DNA from: Mantis religiosa
Lineage: Eukaryota; Arthropoda; Insecta; Mantodea; Mantidae
Assembly: GCA_030765055.1 (NCBI GenBank)
Contig: CM060955.1
Span: 160,500,743-160,564,742, forward strand
Reading direction: 5' to 3'
Length of the DNA stretch: 64,000 nt
The position numbers were made by a program, and so were the translations under genes. Shown here one piece after another: positions 11,267 through 23,233 of this stretch (its first letter is position 1; each line of letters begins with the position of its first letter). A model generated the notes under the pieces. The model made no database searches. It was given only the letters and a program-made list of their open reading frames with translations, and was not told where the DNA came from.

Positions 11267-11957
11267 AACATTGCTTTGCTGATGCCATTTTGCCTTCCAT
11301 TCGTGCAGTGCACGGTAATGACTGGTTTTATTATCAGCAAGATGCCACTCGGTCACACTGTTAGAGGGATGCCTGAATCAAAATGTACCAGGACGGCGGA
11401 TAGGACGCAGGTAACCGATTGAGTTTTCTTTCACGCTCATCAGACCTTACGCATTTCCATTATTGGGCACGGTAAAAGACGAAGTGTGTCGTCGTAAACT
11501 TAACCTAGGACACACCTTGAGATGCACTTCAAACGGAACGCATAGACCCGGGAAGACAGGTGGTGGCGTTGTGACGCCAGCTCCGTCAGTTCTAACCACC
11601 AAATATGCTTCCAAAGGAAAGGCAGGTTAGCGTGTGACGTCACCGCGCTGATTTCTGCTGCCCAAGAGGAAGGAAATAGTTTGATGTGTTGGGGTTCCCT
11701 CAGCGTAGGAAAGACAGGAAACGTATCGCGTATTAATTATATGTACAACTTACATCTTGGCTGTTGTAATATTAATACTGACTGCTTTAATTACACAATT
11801 GGTCAGAGTTTATAAACAATTACATTTTGGCTCTGTGCTATGAAAAAATATATGAAACTTCAACTCCTTTATTTGAAGGTCAGGCATGTTATAAAGTAAA
11901 TAAAATACAACAAAGTAATTTTCTATGCAAATTGTATGAGACCCATTCAAAACAAAA
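11267..11957. other. Unassigned stretch
   Basis: No gene recognised. A GC-richer segment at 11520-11690 has no similarity I can name. Confidence 0.3.
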
Positions 11958-12365
11958 TTACGTTGTAATTTTCTGACACTTTCTGTTTCGTTTTTCTTTA
12001 ACTAGTTTATCAATGTCAGGACGTAATGTCTGGCAAATTTGTAATCGAAGGCTGCGTGTCAGATTGTGATCCGACAAGGTACTTCGGGGTTTGGACTTAG
12101 CTAATTTCATAACAGAAAAAAAAAATTGTTCGCAGACATATGTCGAGCCAAATATACACAATGTCCGTGGGGCGAGCGAATACAACCTCTGAAATCTGGT
12201 TTGGGGGACATTCTTGTAAAAATCAGCCAAGTCTTTCTTGTGTGTATATTTGTCCTTCAATGAATCGTCACATTGTAAATTTAATAGTTCCATTTGGTAC
12301 GTGGTGGCTACATTGTTGTCTTCGAGTGCGGCACACCTGACTGAACCCTCAGATTCTGTACTCAC
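11958..12365 (-). pseudogene. hAT-family transposase C-terminus (dimerisation domain)
   Basis: A 135-residue minus frame. Its middle reads FGSTYVCEQFFFSVMKLAKS, followed by KPRSTLSDHNLTRSLRLQI and LRPDIDKL. This is the hAT C-terminal dimerisation block (the STYVCEQ.FS.M...KSK.RS.L.D..L pattern seen in transposon-derived GTF2IRD2-like and ZBED-like proteins). The RNase H-like catalytic core upstream is absent; sequence above 12366 shows no hAT similarity, so this is a 5'-truncated remnant. The frame is open to its own stop, so decay is limited here. The name of the hAT subfamily is inference. Confidence 0.75.
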
Positions 12366-13479
12366 AGCTCCAATTATATAGGCAACTTGGTACTACAGGG
12401 CTCTTGCCTGACGTCACACGCACTGCGAGCCTTGCTGCCGGCTGAAATACGTCACAACTCTCGAAGCCTGACACAGACATCTTACTGGACGATTTGGTGC
12501 GCACTAACAGAAGCTGTGGCCTGATCGGCTGAAGGTCATTGTTTTGAAAAAGTCCAGTAAGCACCATATGGAACATGTAATTTGTCGAGTAAGCACACCT
12601 GTAGGACAGAAAATAAATTATCCACGAGAGTTTACACACCCTGTATGCAGAGGATCTTAAAATCGATTTTAAGTATCAGTCTGCAAGAAACAGAATATTA
12701 CAAACGTAACTAAGTGTAACGCTATATGTGTATTTATGATCTAGTTCTTTGTTCAGATTGCCTCAAAGCACGTAGTGGTACTTCTGGTGAAATCGCGGAT
12801 TCGAGTTTTGGGTCAAATCTAATAACTTCCTGTATGTTAAGTTAAAAGTAGAAAAAATGATTGTACTATTTATCATATATTATATCTCGCGGTAGGTATC
12901 CTTAGGGCAATCGACAAATGATGATTAATTGATCACAGATTCGAACCAAGGGGCAAACGTGCAAAAGACCGGTATGGGGTACTAAAGCACTGCCGCACCC
13001 ACAAAACAAGATGCTGATTATGCATTGTAAATGGGAATGATTAAAAGCAACAGTAATGGAATAACGGAGAGCATGTTACTACAACAAGCCACGGAAGTTA
13101 TCACGCCCATGTCACGTTAGGGAAGAAAAACGCTTTCCGTGTACCACAGGAGAAAGGGGCTGTTACTTGCTCTCTTTTGTCTTTCTCCAGCAACTGTTTC
13201 TTCAGATAAAAATAAGAAACACCTGAATCGTTTTCATTTCCTAAGGTCTAAATGTTAGTGGTTTAGTGTGTTACCTACTTGGGAATGACCAGCATAGCGA
13301 ACAAAATAATGAACTGTTAGCTAGTTGATACTTGCTTATGTAGAAAGTGGAGAACTATGCATTCCACCCAAAAATTCGATACCGAGATTCCACCAGAAAT
13401 GCACGTTTTGAGATTCCCTGTCTCCAAAATAAGCATTTTTAGATAAAAGTCTTCGTTGTGGTCTTTTTAATTGTTTTTA
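12366..13479. other. Unassigned stretch
   Basis: No gene or repeat recognised. The minus frame at 12349-12639 has no recognisable domain. Confidence 0.3.
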
Positions 13480-14123
13480 ATTAAGGTCCTCCAACGTTAA
13501 GTCCTATCGGACAATGAATGTAATGATGTTCAAATGAGCCCAGCGTCCATAGAGCTTAGAGTTATCCGACATCCATCTTTCAGGATAAGGGAAAACCTCC
13601 AACGTTAGGACATATCGGACGATGAATGAAATGATGTTCAAATGAGTACAGGGTACATAGAGCTTAGAGTTACCAGACATTCATCTTTCAGGATAAGAGA
13701 AAACCTCCAACGTTAAGTCATATCGGACGATGAATGAAATGATGTTCAAATGAGCCCAGCGTCCATAGAGCTTAGAGTTATCCGACATCCATCTTTCAGG
13801 ATAAGGGAAAACCTCCAACGTTAGGACATATCGGACGATGAATGAAATGATGTTCAAATGAGTACAGGGTACATAGAGCTTAGAGTTACCAGACATTCAT
13901 CTTTCAGGATAAGAGAAAACCTCCAACGTTAAGTCATATCGGACGATGAATGAAATGATATTCAAATGAGTCCAGGGTACATAGAGCATATAGTTACCAG
14001 ACATTCGTCTTTCAAGATAAGAGAAAACCTCGGGAAAAAGAAATCTTATCCAGATAACTCACTCTGGCCGACATTCGAACTCGGCACCTCTTGAACGTGA
14101 AGCAGACACTACAGAGACGGGTA
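13480..14123 (-). mobile_element. SINE-A copy with 5 tandem 108-bp body units
   Basis: Units start at 13488, 13596, 13704, 13812 and 13920, spaced by exactly 108. Each runs from CCTCCAACGTTA to CAGGATAAG(A/G)GAAAA. The array then joins a single SINE-A head at about 14030-14123, whose tRNA-like box B (TTCGAACTCGGCACCTC on the plus strand) is present. The units lack the 9 bases CACCCATTT (or its mutated form) that single-unit SINE-A copies carry. Confidence 0.95.
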
Positions 14124-14906
14124 TTTGTTTTCGCTGTACACAGTATTACTTGAAGGAGTTAAACAATAAACTTCTGCTTCTTTTAAGAATTTGGCACAAA
14201 GATTTTCAGGGATAATTTGCAGTCCATCCACTTCTACATGTAAACTTTTTGGAAGCTTTGAAATATTTTTAGTAAATAGGATATTGTTAACAACAAATAA
14301 AATACATGTATTGAATTTTGTGAGAAATGACAGTGAATTCCTCTGCATTCGAATGACTTTATACTTCTGTTTAAGGCAAGGATTTAGAGAAAATCTTAGT
14401 GCACAAAAAATCTAGAGACCTTTGAAATACAGTATATATCACATAACTTCCAACCTTTTATTTATTTTGCATTACCAGTTTCCGAGATATCCGTTAAGTC
14501 TTCCAATTGTTCAATATATTTGTAAGGTCTATGACGTACCTAATTAGTGGAGAAGATACTGTATCCCCTAAAAGAATTCGGTACGCAGATTTCAACTTGT
14601 TTTGAGGCACATTGAATCCAAAGGAGCATTTTTAGAAAAAAGGTCGTGTTTGTGTCTGTGATTAACGTCGTGCAAAAATACGACACGAAGATGAACATCG
14701 TTTCATGACACTATCCTGTACGTGGAAAATGTTTCAAAGTTTTTAATTTTATTAAAAATATCTGCAAGTATTTTGATTAAAGTGTCGTGTGTTAAAGGTA
14801 CTTTCGTAGCAAATAAAATGTGGATCTTGAATTTTCTGTAGATGGCATCTTTTTATTCTGAATGAGTTGTGCATAACTTGTAAACCGTAAGAGACAGACA
14901 AAACTG
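14124..14906. other. AT-rich stretch, possible old dispersed repeat
   Basis: No gene. About 14690-14900 loosely resembles 38800-38990 and 46150-46340 (shared GAATTTTCTGTA..TGGC and GTAAGACAGACA-like phrases), suggesting an old AT-rich repeat family. Confidence 0.3.
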
Positions 14907-15004
14907 TTCTTCTTCTTCTTCTTCTTCTTCTTCTTCTTCTTCTTCTTCTTCTTCTTCTTCTTCTTCTTCTTCTTCTTCTCCTTCTTCTTCTTCTTCTTCT
15001 TCTT
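14907..15004. repeat. (TTC)n microsatellite, probable 3' tail of RTE relic
   Basis: About 32 TTC units with one interruption near 14980. On the minus strand it is (GAA)n directly after the RTE ORF2 C-terminus; RTE-group elements are known for short-repeat 3' tails. Confidence 0.95.
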
Positions 15005-15870
15005 CACTTCATGGATTAGGCTCTCGCCTGTTCCGTCTTCACAGTGTGTCCTTCCATCTTTTCCTCGGCCTTCCTACGTCCCTCTTTCCTTTAGGACTAT
15101 ATTGGAAAACTACTTTTGGCAGACTTGTATCATCCATTCTTCCAACATGTTCAAACCATCTTCTTCTGTACCTATCCATTCTTGAGGTGATAGCTTCCAC
15201 TTGTAATTCATTTCTTATATTTTCATTTCTGACTCTATCATCGCAAGAATCTCATTTCGCAACTTTGTATTCTGCTGATGGTTCTTTGTGTAGGTACCCA
15301 GTTTTCACATCCATAAAGTAACGTTGGGACCGCCATGGTGTTATAAAATTTTATTGTTGTTTCATATCTTATTTTATTCTTTAGTGTTTTGTGAATTGTT
15401 CCACAAATTGTTTGAAATCTCATTAATTTTTTGTTCGTATCTCTATTTTTCTCATTGCTGATTTCACACCCTAAATAATTGAAGGAGGATACTTGTTCCA
15501 ATACTTTGTCATTAGCGACTATTTTCGACCTTGTTGATGTTTTGCCCCAGTTTGTCATTATTTTTTACTTTTCTATTGATATTTCAATGTTACAACTTTC
15601 GCATATTTGGTTAAGGTGGTGTAATGAACGTTGTAGATCATCTTCTGTTTCCTGTATAACTACTACGTCATCTGCATATAATAAAATATTTAAAATATTT
15701 CCTAGGGCTACTTTTATGCCTGCGTCAATATTTTGACTGTTATTAGCACAAAATGCATAAATCGCAAAAAAAGTGTTCTTTACTTTTGGATTTTCAATTA
15801 TTAATTCACTGTTTATTCTTTTGTGGTCATGGAATAAACCTGGAATTTTAAACCATGCACATACCGAACC
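15005..15870 (-). pseudogene. RTE-like reverse transcriptase C-terminal half with (GAA)n tail
   Basis: Read on the minus strand from 15870 downward, a YADDVVVIQETEDDLQRSL segment (the catalytic YADD box) is near 15680-15620. A continuous frame at 15558-15238 follows, with FNYLGCEIS, TICGTIHKTLKNK, FYNTMAVPTLLYGCENW and SCEMRFLR. Then in other frames come MDRYRRRWFEHVGRM and KRDVGRPRKRW close to 15060. This order (YADD, YLG, TLLYGCE.W, GRPRKRW) is that of arthropod RTE-like endonuclease/RT proteins. The N-terminal endonuclease and fingers are missing, and two or more frameshifts break the rest. The tail at 14907-15004 fixes the 3' end. Confidence 0.85.
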
Positions 15871-16518
15871 ATGTTTTTAAAAACCTTCACCGTTTTTAGC
15901 TTATTGTATTCAAATAGCTATAAAGAATATGCAAATGTGTAGTGAACGTTTATCTTTGTTAAGAAGTAAACAGAAAAATACGCGTTTGGAAGAACGAGTA
16001 GGGAAAGTAGTGGGAATGTTGCTTAATGAGTTGCGTTACTGTGGGAAAAGAAAGTAGAGCTTCATACTCGCTTCAAACAGCACACATAGTATGCGCCTTC
16101 GGGAGGTGAATGATTTCCTCTGCTAGTACGTGATTTTCCTGACCTACGCTGGCACGTTCCTGCGGCTCTGGACACTGTCACGTCGTGGATGGTGATTGAA
16201 TATCGATTGGCAGTAGTATTGAACGGAGACGTTCCTCATTTATTGCTTATGTAAGGAATATATGTGTATCTACTGTTTAACAGGGAAGGGACTATGTCCT
16301 GTTTACTTTTGGAAAAGTAATTGTGTTTCTCTTCAAATAGCTGGAGACTTCGATAATAATTAATATCCAGTAATAAATATATTTTACATACAAGTGATTC
16401 ATAGCAATGTAGAATGATAAGGGAAAGGGGGATATTGTGACAAAGACGAAAAATTCGCTTTAAACTGCTTTATTTTCATCAAAGTTCTTTTCACAATAAA
16501 ATTAAAGATTCCTAATAC
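15871..16518. other. Unassigned stretch
   Basis: No gene or repeat recognised. Confidence 0.3.
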
Positions 16519-16589
16519 TTTGGTGTGAAAAGTTTCCGACCTAATAAAGATACAAGACATTTTTTTCAGATTCTTTTTATTTTTTTATT

Positions 16590-19500
16590 TTTTAACATAG
16601 TATCCTTGTAACTCTACACACTTCTCCCAGCGATGTTCCCATCTCTGTAACCCGTCCAAATAGTACTCGGCGTTTTTCAACACAGTCTCCTTGTAACTCT
16701 ACACACTTCTCCCAGCGATGTTCCCATCTCTGTAACCCGTCCAAATAGTACTCGGCGTTTTTCAACATAGTCTCCTTGTAACTTTACACACTTCTCCCAG
16801 CGATGCTCCCATCTCTGTAACCCGTCCAAATAGTACTCGACGTTTTTCAACATAGTCTCCTTGTAACTCTACACACTTCTCCCAGCGATGTTCCCATCTC
16901 TATAGCCCGTCCAAATAGTACTCGACGTTTTTCAACATAGTCTCCTTGTAACTCTACACACTTCTCCCAGCGATGTTCCCATCTGTGTAACACGTCCAAA
17001 TAGTACTCGGCGTTTTTCAACATAGTCTCCTTGTAACTCTACACACTTCTCCCAGAGATGTTCTCATATCTGTAACCCGTCCAAATAGTACTCGGCGTTT
17101 TTCAACATAGTCTCCTTGTAACTCTACACACTTCTCCCAGCGATGCTCCCATCTCTGTAACCCGTCCAAATAGTACTCGGCGTTTTTCAACATAGTCTCC
17201 TTGTAACTCTACACACTTCTCCCAGCGATGTTCCCATCTCTGTAACACGTCCAAATAGTACTCGGCGTTTTTCAACATAGTCTCCTTGTAACTCTACACA
17301 CTTCTCCCAGCGATGTTCCCATCTCTGTAACACGACCAAATAGTACTCGGCGTTTTTCAACATAGTCTCCTTGTAACTCTACACACTTCTCCCAGCGATG
17401 TTCTCATCTCTGTAACCCGACCAAATAGTACTCGGCGTTTTTCAACATAGTCTCCTTGTAACTTTACACACTTCTCCCAGCGATGCTCCCATCTCTGTAA
17501 CCCGTCCAAATAGTACTCGACGTTTTTCAACATAGTCTCCTTGTAACTCTACACACTTCTCCCAGCGATGCTCCCATCTCTATAACCCGTCCAAATAGTA
17601 CTCGACGTTTTTCAACATAGTCTCCTTGTAACTCTACACACTTCTCCCAGCGATGTTCCCATCTCTATAACCCGTCCAAATAGTACTCGACGTTTTTCAA
17701 CATAGTCTCCTTGTAACTCTACACACTTCTCCCAGCGATGTTCCCATCTCTGTAACACGTCCAAATAGTACTCGGCGTTTTTCAACATAGTCTCCTTGTA
17801 ACTCTACACACTTCTCTCAGCGATGCTCCCATCTCTGTAACCCGTCCAAATAGTACTCGGCGTTTTTCAACATAGTCTCCTTGTAACTCTACACACTTCT
17901 CCCAGCGATGCTCCCATCTCTATAACCCGTCCAAATAGTACTCGGCGTTTTTCAACATAGTCTCCTTGTAACTCTACACACTTCTCTCAGCGATGCTCCC
18001 ATCTCTGTAACCCGTCCAAATAGTACTCGGCGTTTTTCAACATAGTCTCCTTGTAACTCTACACACTTCTCCCAGCGATGTTCCCATCGCTGTAACACGT
18101 CCAAATAGTACTCGGCGTTTTTCAACATAGTCTCCTTGTAACTCTACACACTTCTCCCAGCGATGCTCCCATCTCTGTAACCCGTCCAAATAGTACTCGG
18201 CGTTTTTCAACATAGTCTCCTTGTAACTCTACACACTTCTCCCAGCGATGCTCCCATCTCTGTAACCCGTCCAAATAGTACTCGGCGTTTTTCAACATAG
18301 TCTCCTTGTAACTCTACACACTTCTCCTAGCGATGCTCCCATCTCTGTAACCCGTCCAAATAGTACTCGGCGTTTTTCAACATAGTCTCCTTGTAACTCT
18401 ACACACTTCTCTCAGCGATGCTCCCATCTCTGTAACACGTCCAAATAGTATTCGGCGTTTTTCAACATAGTCTCCTTGTAACTCTACACACTTCTCTCAG
18501 CGATGCTCCCATCTCTGTAAACCGTCCAAATAGTACTCGGCGTTTTTCAACATAGTCTCCTTGTAACTCTACACACTTCTCCTAGCGATGCTCCCATCTC
18601 TATAACCCGTCCAAATAGTACTCGGCGTTTTTCAACATAGTCTCCTTGTAACTCTACACACTTCTCTCAGCGATGCTACCATCTCTGTAACCCGTCCAAA
18701 TAGTACTCGGCGTTTTTCAACATAGTCTCCTTGTAACTCTACACACTTCTCCCAGCGATGTTCCCATCTCTGTAACCCGTCCAAATAGTACTCGGCGTTT
18801 TTCAACATAGTCTCCTTGTAACTCTACACACTTCTCCCAGCGATGCTCCCATCTCTATAACCCGTCCAAATAGTACTCGGCGTTTTTCAACATAGTCTCC
18901 TTGTAACTCTACACACTTCTCTCAGCGATGCTCCCATCTCTGTAACCCGTCCAAATAGTACTCGGCGTTTTTCAACATAGTCTCCTTGTAACTCTACACA
19001 CTTCTCCCAGCGATGTTCCCATCTCTGTAACACGTCCAAATAGTACTCGGCGTTTTTCAACATAGTCTCCTTGTAACTCTACACACTTCTCCCAGCGATG
19101 CTCCCATCTCTGTAACCCGTCCAAATAGTACTCGGCGTTTTTCAACATAGTCTCCTTGTAACTCTACACACTTCTCCCAGCGATGCTCCCATCTCTGTAA
19201 CCCGTCCAAATAGTACTCGGCGTTTTTCAACATAGTCTCCTTGTAACTCTACACACTTCTCTCAGCGATGCTCCCATCTCTGTAACACGTCCAAATAGTA
19301 CTCGGCGTTTTTCAACATAGTCTCCTTGTAACTCTACACACTTCTCCCAGCGATGTTCCCATCTCTGTAACCCGTCCAAATAGTACTCGACGTTTTTCAA
19401 CATAGTCTCCTTGTAACTCTACATACTTCTCCCAGCGGTGCTCTCATCTCTGTAACACGTCCAAATAGTACTCAGCGTTTTTCAACATAGTCTCCTTGTA

Positions 19501-19906
19501 ACTCTACATACTTCTCCCAGCGATGTTCCCATCTCTGTAACACGTCCAAATAGTACTCGGCGTTTTTCAACATAGTCTCCTTGTAACTCTACACACTTCT
19601 CCCAGCGATGCTCCCATCTCTGTGACACGTCCAAATAGTACTTGGCGTTTTTCAACATAGTCTCCTTGTAACTCTACACACTCCTCTCAGTGATGCTCCC
19701 GTCTCTGTAACCCGTCCAAATAGTACTCGGCGTTTTTCAACATAGTCTCCTTGTAACTCTACACACTCCTCAGTGATGCTCCCGTCTCTGTAACCCGTCC
19801 AAATAGTACTCGGCGTTTTTCAACATAGTCTCCTTGTAACTCTACACACTCCTCTCAGTGATGCTCCCATCTCTGTAACCCGTCCAAATAGTACTCGACG
19901 TTTTTC
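16590..19906 (-). repeat. Tandem array, about 39 x 85 bp, made from the mariner transposase 3' end
   Basis: The landmark CCAAATAGTA recurs every 85 bases from 16656 to 19884. The total of 3228 is 38 x 85 minus 2; a 2-base loss at about 19768 explains the shortfall. Each unit on the minus strand codes, in one frame, for NAEYYLDGLQRWEHRWEKC followed by VELQGDYV. This is the normal C-terminus of a mariner transposase, and it joins the transposase frame directly at 19907. As 85 is not a multiple of 3, the frame shifts at every unit and the array is not a coding repeat. The junction lies in a run of A (GAAAAACG and GTTGAAAAA), suggesting slippage or end joining. Units differ by a few bases; the units nearest the ends (34, 37-39) are most diverged. 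Confidence 0.97.
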
Positions 19907-20852
19907 TCTGCAAAATAATCGGTCACGAAGGTGATTGCCTCTTCATTTGACGAAAATCCCTGTCCTCCGAGAGAATTTTTCAGATGAGGGAGGAAAAAGA
20001 AATCGTTTGGGGCTGCATCTGGTGAGTCAAGTAGTTCAAACCGTAATACCTGTATTTTCGCCATTGCAACCGCTGAGCTGTGAGACGGTCATTTTCTTTT
20101 GCTGCAAATAATGCCGTTTTTCCGCAAGTTCTGCCTTCAGCTTGTCAAGTAATGATGCGTAGTATGCTACTGTCACGGTTTTTCCTTTTTTAAGATATAC
20201 GATTAAGGTAGCTCCTTGACTATCTCAAAAAAGTTGCCATCACTTTAGCAGCCGGAAAAACAGTTTTTGCTTGTTTTGGAGCGGTTTCCCCGTATGCAGT
20301 CCACTGCTTGGATTGTATTTTTGTTTCGCGCTTATAATGGTGTATCAAGGTCTCATCTACAGTAATTAATCGGCGCCAAAACTCGGATTTATTGCGCCTA
20401 AACTGCGCCAACAGAGCGCTGGAAATGTTCATTGGAACACGTTTTTGGTCTAACGTGAGCAAACGCGGCACAGAAGGCGCGGACAGCTTTCTCATGTCTA
20501 AATGTTGTTTTAATATGTGACAAACACGTTATTTTGACATGTCCTTAACCTCTACTGTCTCTCTCTTTTTAATCTGGCGGTGGTCTAGCACCATTTGGTT
20601 AACTTTGGCGATGTTTTCATCGGTAGTTGTAGTTTTCGGACGTCCCGAACTTTCGTCGTCTTCCAAGCTCTTAGGGCCACGTTTAAATTCAGCTGCCCAA
20701 AATTTCACTGTGCTAAAAGACGGTGCAGAGTCCCCATACACAGAATCCAACTCATGTTTGGTTTGCGTAGGCGTATTGCCTTTCAAAAACAAATATTTAA
20801 TGACAGCTCGATACTCGATTTTGTCCATTTTCATAGAAACACATAAACTCAC
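19855..20852 (-). pseudogene. Mariner transposase, broken
   Basis: Three minus frames lie in the right order. 20852-20529 holds the N-terminal helix-turn-helix region (EYRAVIKYLFLKGNTPTQ, then PSFSTVKFWAAEFKRG and DDESSGRPKT, the usual mariner linker). 20495-20220 holds the start of the catalytic core, including VPMNIS and the first aspartate in VDETLIHHY. 20064-19855 holds the last aspartate (APNDFFFLPHLKNSLGG) and the C-terminus. The segment with the second aspartate, 20219-20065, is out of frame. Frameshifts make it inactive. The WVPHEL-type linker is only partly legible. Confidence 0.9.
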
Positions 20853-20905
20853 TCAAACGACTGTTGCATAACAACTGTGGATCCAAAATGGCAGAAACTT
20901 TGGTG

Positions 20906-21276
20906 AGTAACTGTCAATAGATGAACAAAGAAATTCACTAGCTGTTGTTTACGAATGCTGTGCCATTGTCGTATTTTAAGCTTCTTGTGATATTTGTGTT
21001 AACATTGGAACTGGATGTGTACTTTCTGGTGTACGAGAAGTAACTTAGTGGCTCGGGGTCGCGTTAGCGTACTCCAAAGTAAGGATTATACGTGATTTTA
21101 GATTTTGAAGATTAGCTACTCATTGTATGTAGGTAATGGTGGGACTAAATCACATGTCAGTATCTTGAAACGGGAGTCGGAGCTTAATTGAAATAAAACG
21201 GCGCTCGCCGACGCTGCTAGTTCATTGAGCAGTGAGTGATTTGACTCACAGTGATGTAAATCTGAAGGTTAGATCG
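20906..21276. other. Unassigned stretch
   Basis: No gene recognised. It ends at the left target duplication (TGTACGAGT, 21277-21285) of the next SINE-A. Confidence 0.3.
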
Positions 21277-21285
21277 TGTACGAGT

Positions 21286-21546
21286 TGTTGTTGTTGTTGT
21301 TGTTGTTGTTGTAATTTACGTCCTCCAACGTTAGGTCATATTGGACGGTGAATGAACTGGGCGAAATGATGCTCAACTGAATCCGGGGTCCAAGGAGCTT
21401 AGAGTTATCCGACATTCGTATTGAGGGAGAAGGTGAAAACCCCGGAAAAAACCTTATCCACGTAACTCACCCTGACCGAGATTCGAACTCGGGTCCTCTT
21501 GAATGCGAGGCAGACACGCTACCATCTGCCTACCGAGGCGGGCTCA
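21286..21546 (-). mobile_element. SINE-A copy with (GTT)n tail and 9-bp target duplication
   Basis: The full element in reverse has its (AAC)n tail, seen as GTT repeats at about 21286-21311, at the left. The head, rich in GCCTCGGTAGGCAGATGGTA-type sequence, is at the right. TGTACGAGT is found at 21277-21285 and 21547-21555. Confidence 0.95.
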
Positions 21547-21555
21547 TGTACGAGT

Positions 21556-21880
21556 AGGCGATATTTATTTACTTATTTATTCCATTTATACCCCGCCTTT
21601 AACGCCAATGGTCATATAGGCGGCCGTTCTCCTTTGGAACATATCGAAGTGTTAACTCGTATTCTTTGTGTTTTAATCATTAGATCACGCACTCATTTGC
21701 ACTCTCATTCATACTTCCAGACTCTGGGGAAGATGAGGAATTTTCTTGTTCGGAGAAAAATCCCCACCCCCACCCCTATCCCCACCCCCGCCGGGAATGG
21801 AACCCGGGACCCCGGGCCCACACTCAAAACGAGTTAACTCGAGACAAACGACAACCTTCAGGACTAACCAATCTTTACAA
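21556..21880 (-). mobile_element. SINE-F copy 1
   Basis: The segment 21585-21750 matches 53490-53640 closely in the same orientation: GGTCATATAGGCGGCCGTT against GGTCATATCGGCGGCCGTT, then CATTCATACTTCCAGACTC in both. On the minus strand the right part holds a box-B-like GGGTTCCATTCCCGG. A C-rich stretch at 21763-21790 is unique to this copy. No target duplication was found; it abuts a SINE-A. Confidence 0.75.
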
Positions 21881-22957
21881 CTAATCAACAATAAGAAAAG
21901 GAGTGTAGGCAGAAGTCCATATCTTCAATCTGGGGAAGTTGTTGAATTATGTTTCTGGAACCAGAGAAGCATTAGAAGCAAGGCAGTGTGTAAGATCCCC
22001 TACTGGCAGAATAATAAACTATCCTGACCAACATACTAATTGGGATAGCTGTTAAGGACAGAAAGGTATAAAAACGACAGGGAACGTCAAAATTGTACAG
22101 TACTTACCTGGTTCTGTTTGGACTTGCCCTACATTCACTTAACTTAAGGACCTTCTACAAACTATTCTTACAAGATATGTGCGTTTTACTATCTCTACTA
22201 AGTATAGTAAGGAAAGGAAGTATTAACCCCCTCCCCCTCTAAATCAATATTGAGATGTGTGCCGGCAGGCTCTGGCCGCGCACTTCACACCAAACCGACC
22301 GAGCGACCGACTGACGTGCTGCCTGGCTGTATAAAGCTAGAATGTTTTTGCTGTGTGTCCACCCGTTAAGGGATTTACCGCAGGTAGAGTTTTTCTTTTC
22401 GGGATGTTATAGGATGGGTTGGGGGTTTTTGGGTAGAAATTATTTGAGGTAACAATTTTATGACTTCAGGTCGTAGGAATGGAAAATGGTATGTCACACC
22501 TAACGCAGGTTAAACTGATGTATGTTGGTTTGGGCCTACAACCCTTACAGGCGTAACAGACTTCCAGGTTACGGGAACGGCAGACAATGAGCTGACTCGC
22601 AGTTTAACAATTCGAACTTTAATTCAATACTGTATTATGTTACAATAACTGAATATTCAACAATATGTGTTCCCTTAAAGTAACACAGGAAAACAAAAAG
22701 CATCACAATCATTTACAAAGCTAGTCCAGAAAACACATACAGTCTTGCTGAAACAAGAATTTAACCAAATTAAGTAGTACCCCGGAAAACATTTAACTTT
22801 AACAGAAACGGAATCAAGCAGTCACACCAATAAGACCAGAACTTGAAATCAGAATAAGTTCTGGTACCGGTACCGACAAAACTTAGTCCGTTTTAAACCC
22901 AAACAAAGCTCCCGAGAAGGCGATCAGTAAGACCACTAAGACAAAATTATTAAAGCC
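21881..22957. other. Unassigned stretch
   Basis: No gene recognised. TATAAA-like motifs occur at 22067 (GGTATAAAAAC) and 22330 (CTGTATAAAGC) in GC-varied sequence. They could mark an unrecognised LTR or promoter, but no paired repeat supports this. Confidence 0.3.
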
Positions 22958-22971
22958 AACAGACGAGATTG

Positions 22972-23219
22972 TCCGCGCCGTGGCTCAGTGGTTAGACCGC
23001 TTGGCCCTCACCAAGGCGGCCCGGGTTCGATTCCAGGCGACCGCAAAGTGAGATTTGTGGTGGACAACACGGCGCTGGGGTGGGTTTTCTCCGGGATATC
23101 CGGTTTCCCCCGCCATCTCATTCCACCGGTGCTCCATCTTTATCTCATGTATCATCAGTGTCACCGCCTGCGGTGTCGTATGTAGTAAAAGCGGGCGTTA
23201 AACACTACACATTTCATTT
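22972..23219 (+). mobile_element. SINE-B copy 2 with target duplication
   Basis: The head CGCCGTGGCTCAGTGGTTAG and body match copy 1 almost base for base. The flanks AACAGACGAGATTG (22958-22971) and AACAGGCGAGACTG (23220-23233) form a 14-bp duplication with two differences. Confidence 0.95.
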
Positions 23220-23233
23220 AACAGGCGAGACTG

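Larger units (their letters stand above)
16519..20905 (-). mobile_element. Mariner-type DNA transposon enlarged by an internal satellite
   Basis: The 3' end (left) shows a mariner-style terminal repeat: on the minus strand GGTCGGAAACTTTTCACACC ends near 16521. The 5' end (right) is less clear; GGCAGAAACTTTGGTGAGTA near 20892-20911 is a degraded match. Between them are the transposase pieces (19855-20852) and the 85-bp array (about 16590-19906). Without the array the element would be near 1.1-1.2 kb, close to the usual 1.3 kb of mariners. Confidence 0.75.

Noticed and set aside
16590..19906. CRISPR array or protein repeat domain
   Set aside because: There are no unique spacers: the whole 85-bp unit is repeated head to tail. 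The unit is not a multiple of 3, so it is not a coding repeat. The host is an animal.
20889..20911. ATGGCAGAAACTTTG followed by GTGAGT as a second host first exon
   Set aside because: Only five codons, and it coincides with the expected mariner 5' terminal repeat.
22060..22400. A further LTR with TATA boxes
   Set aside because: No second copy, TG...CA ends or target duplication could be found.
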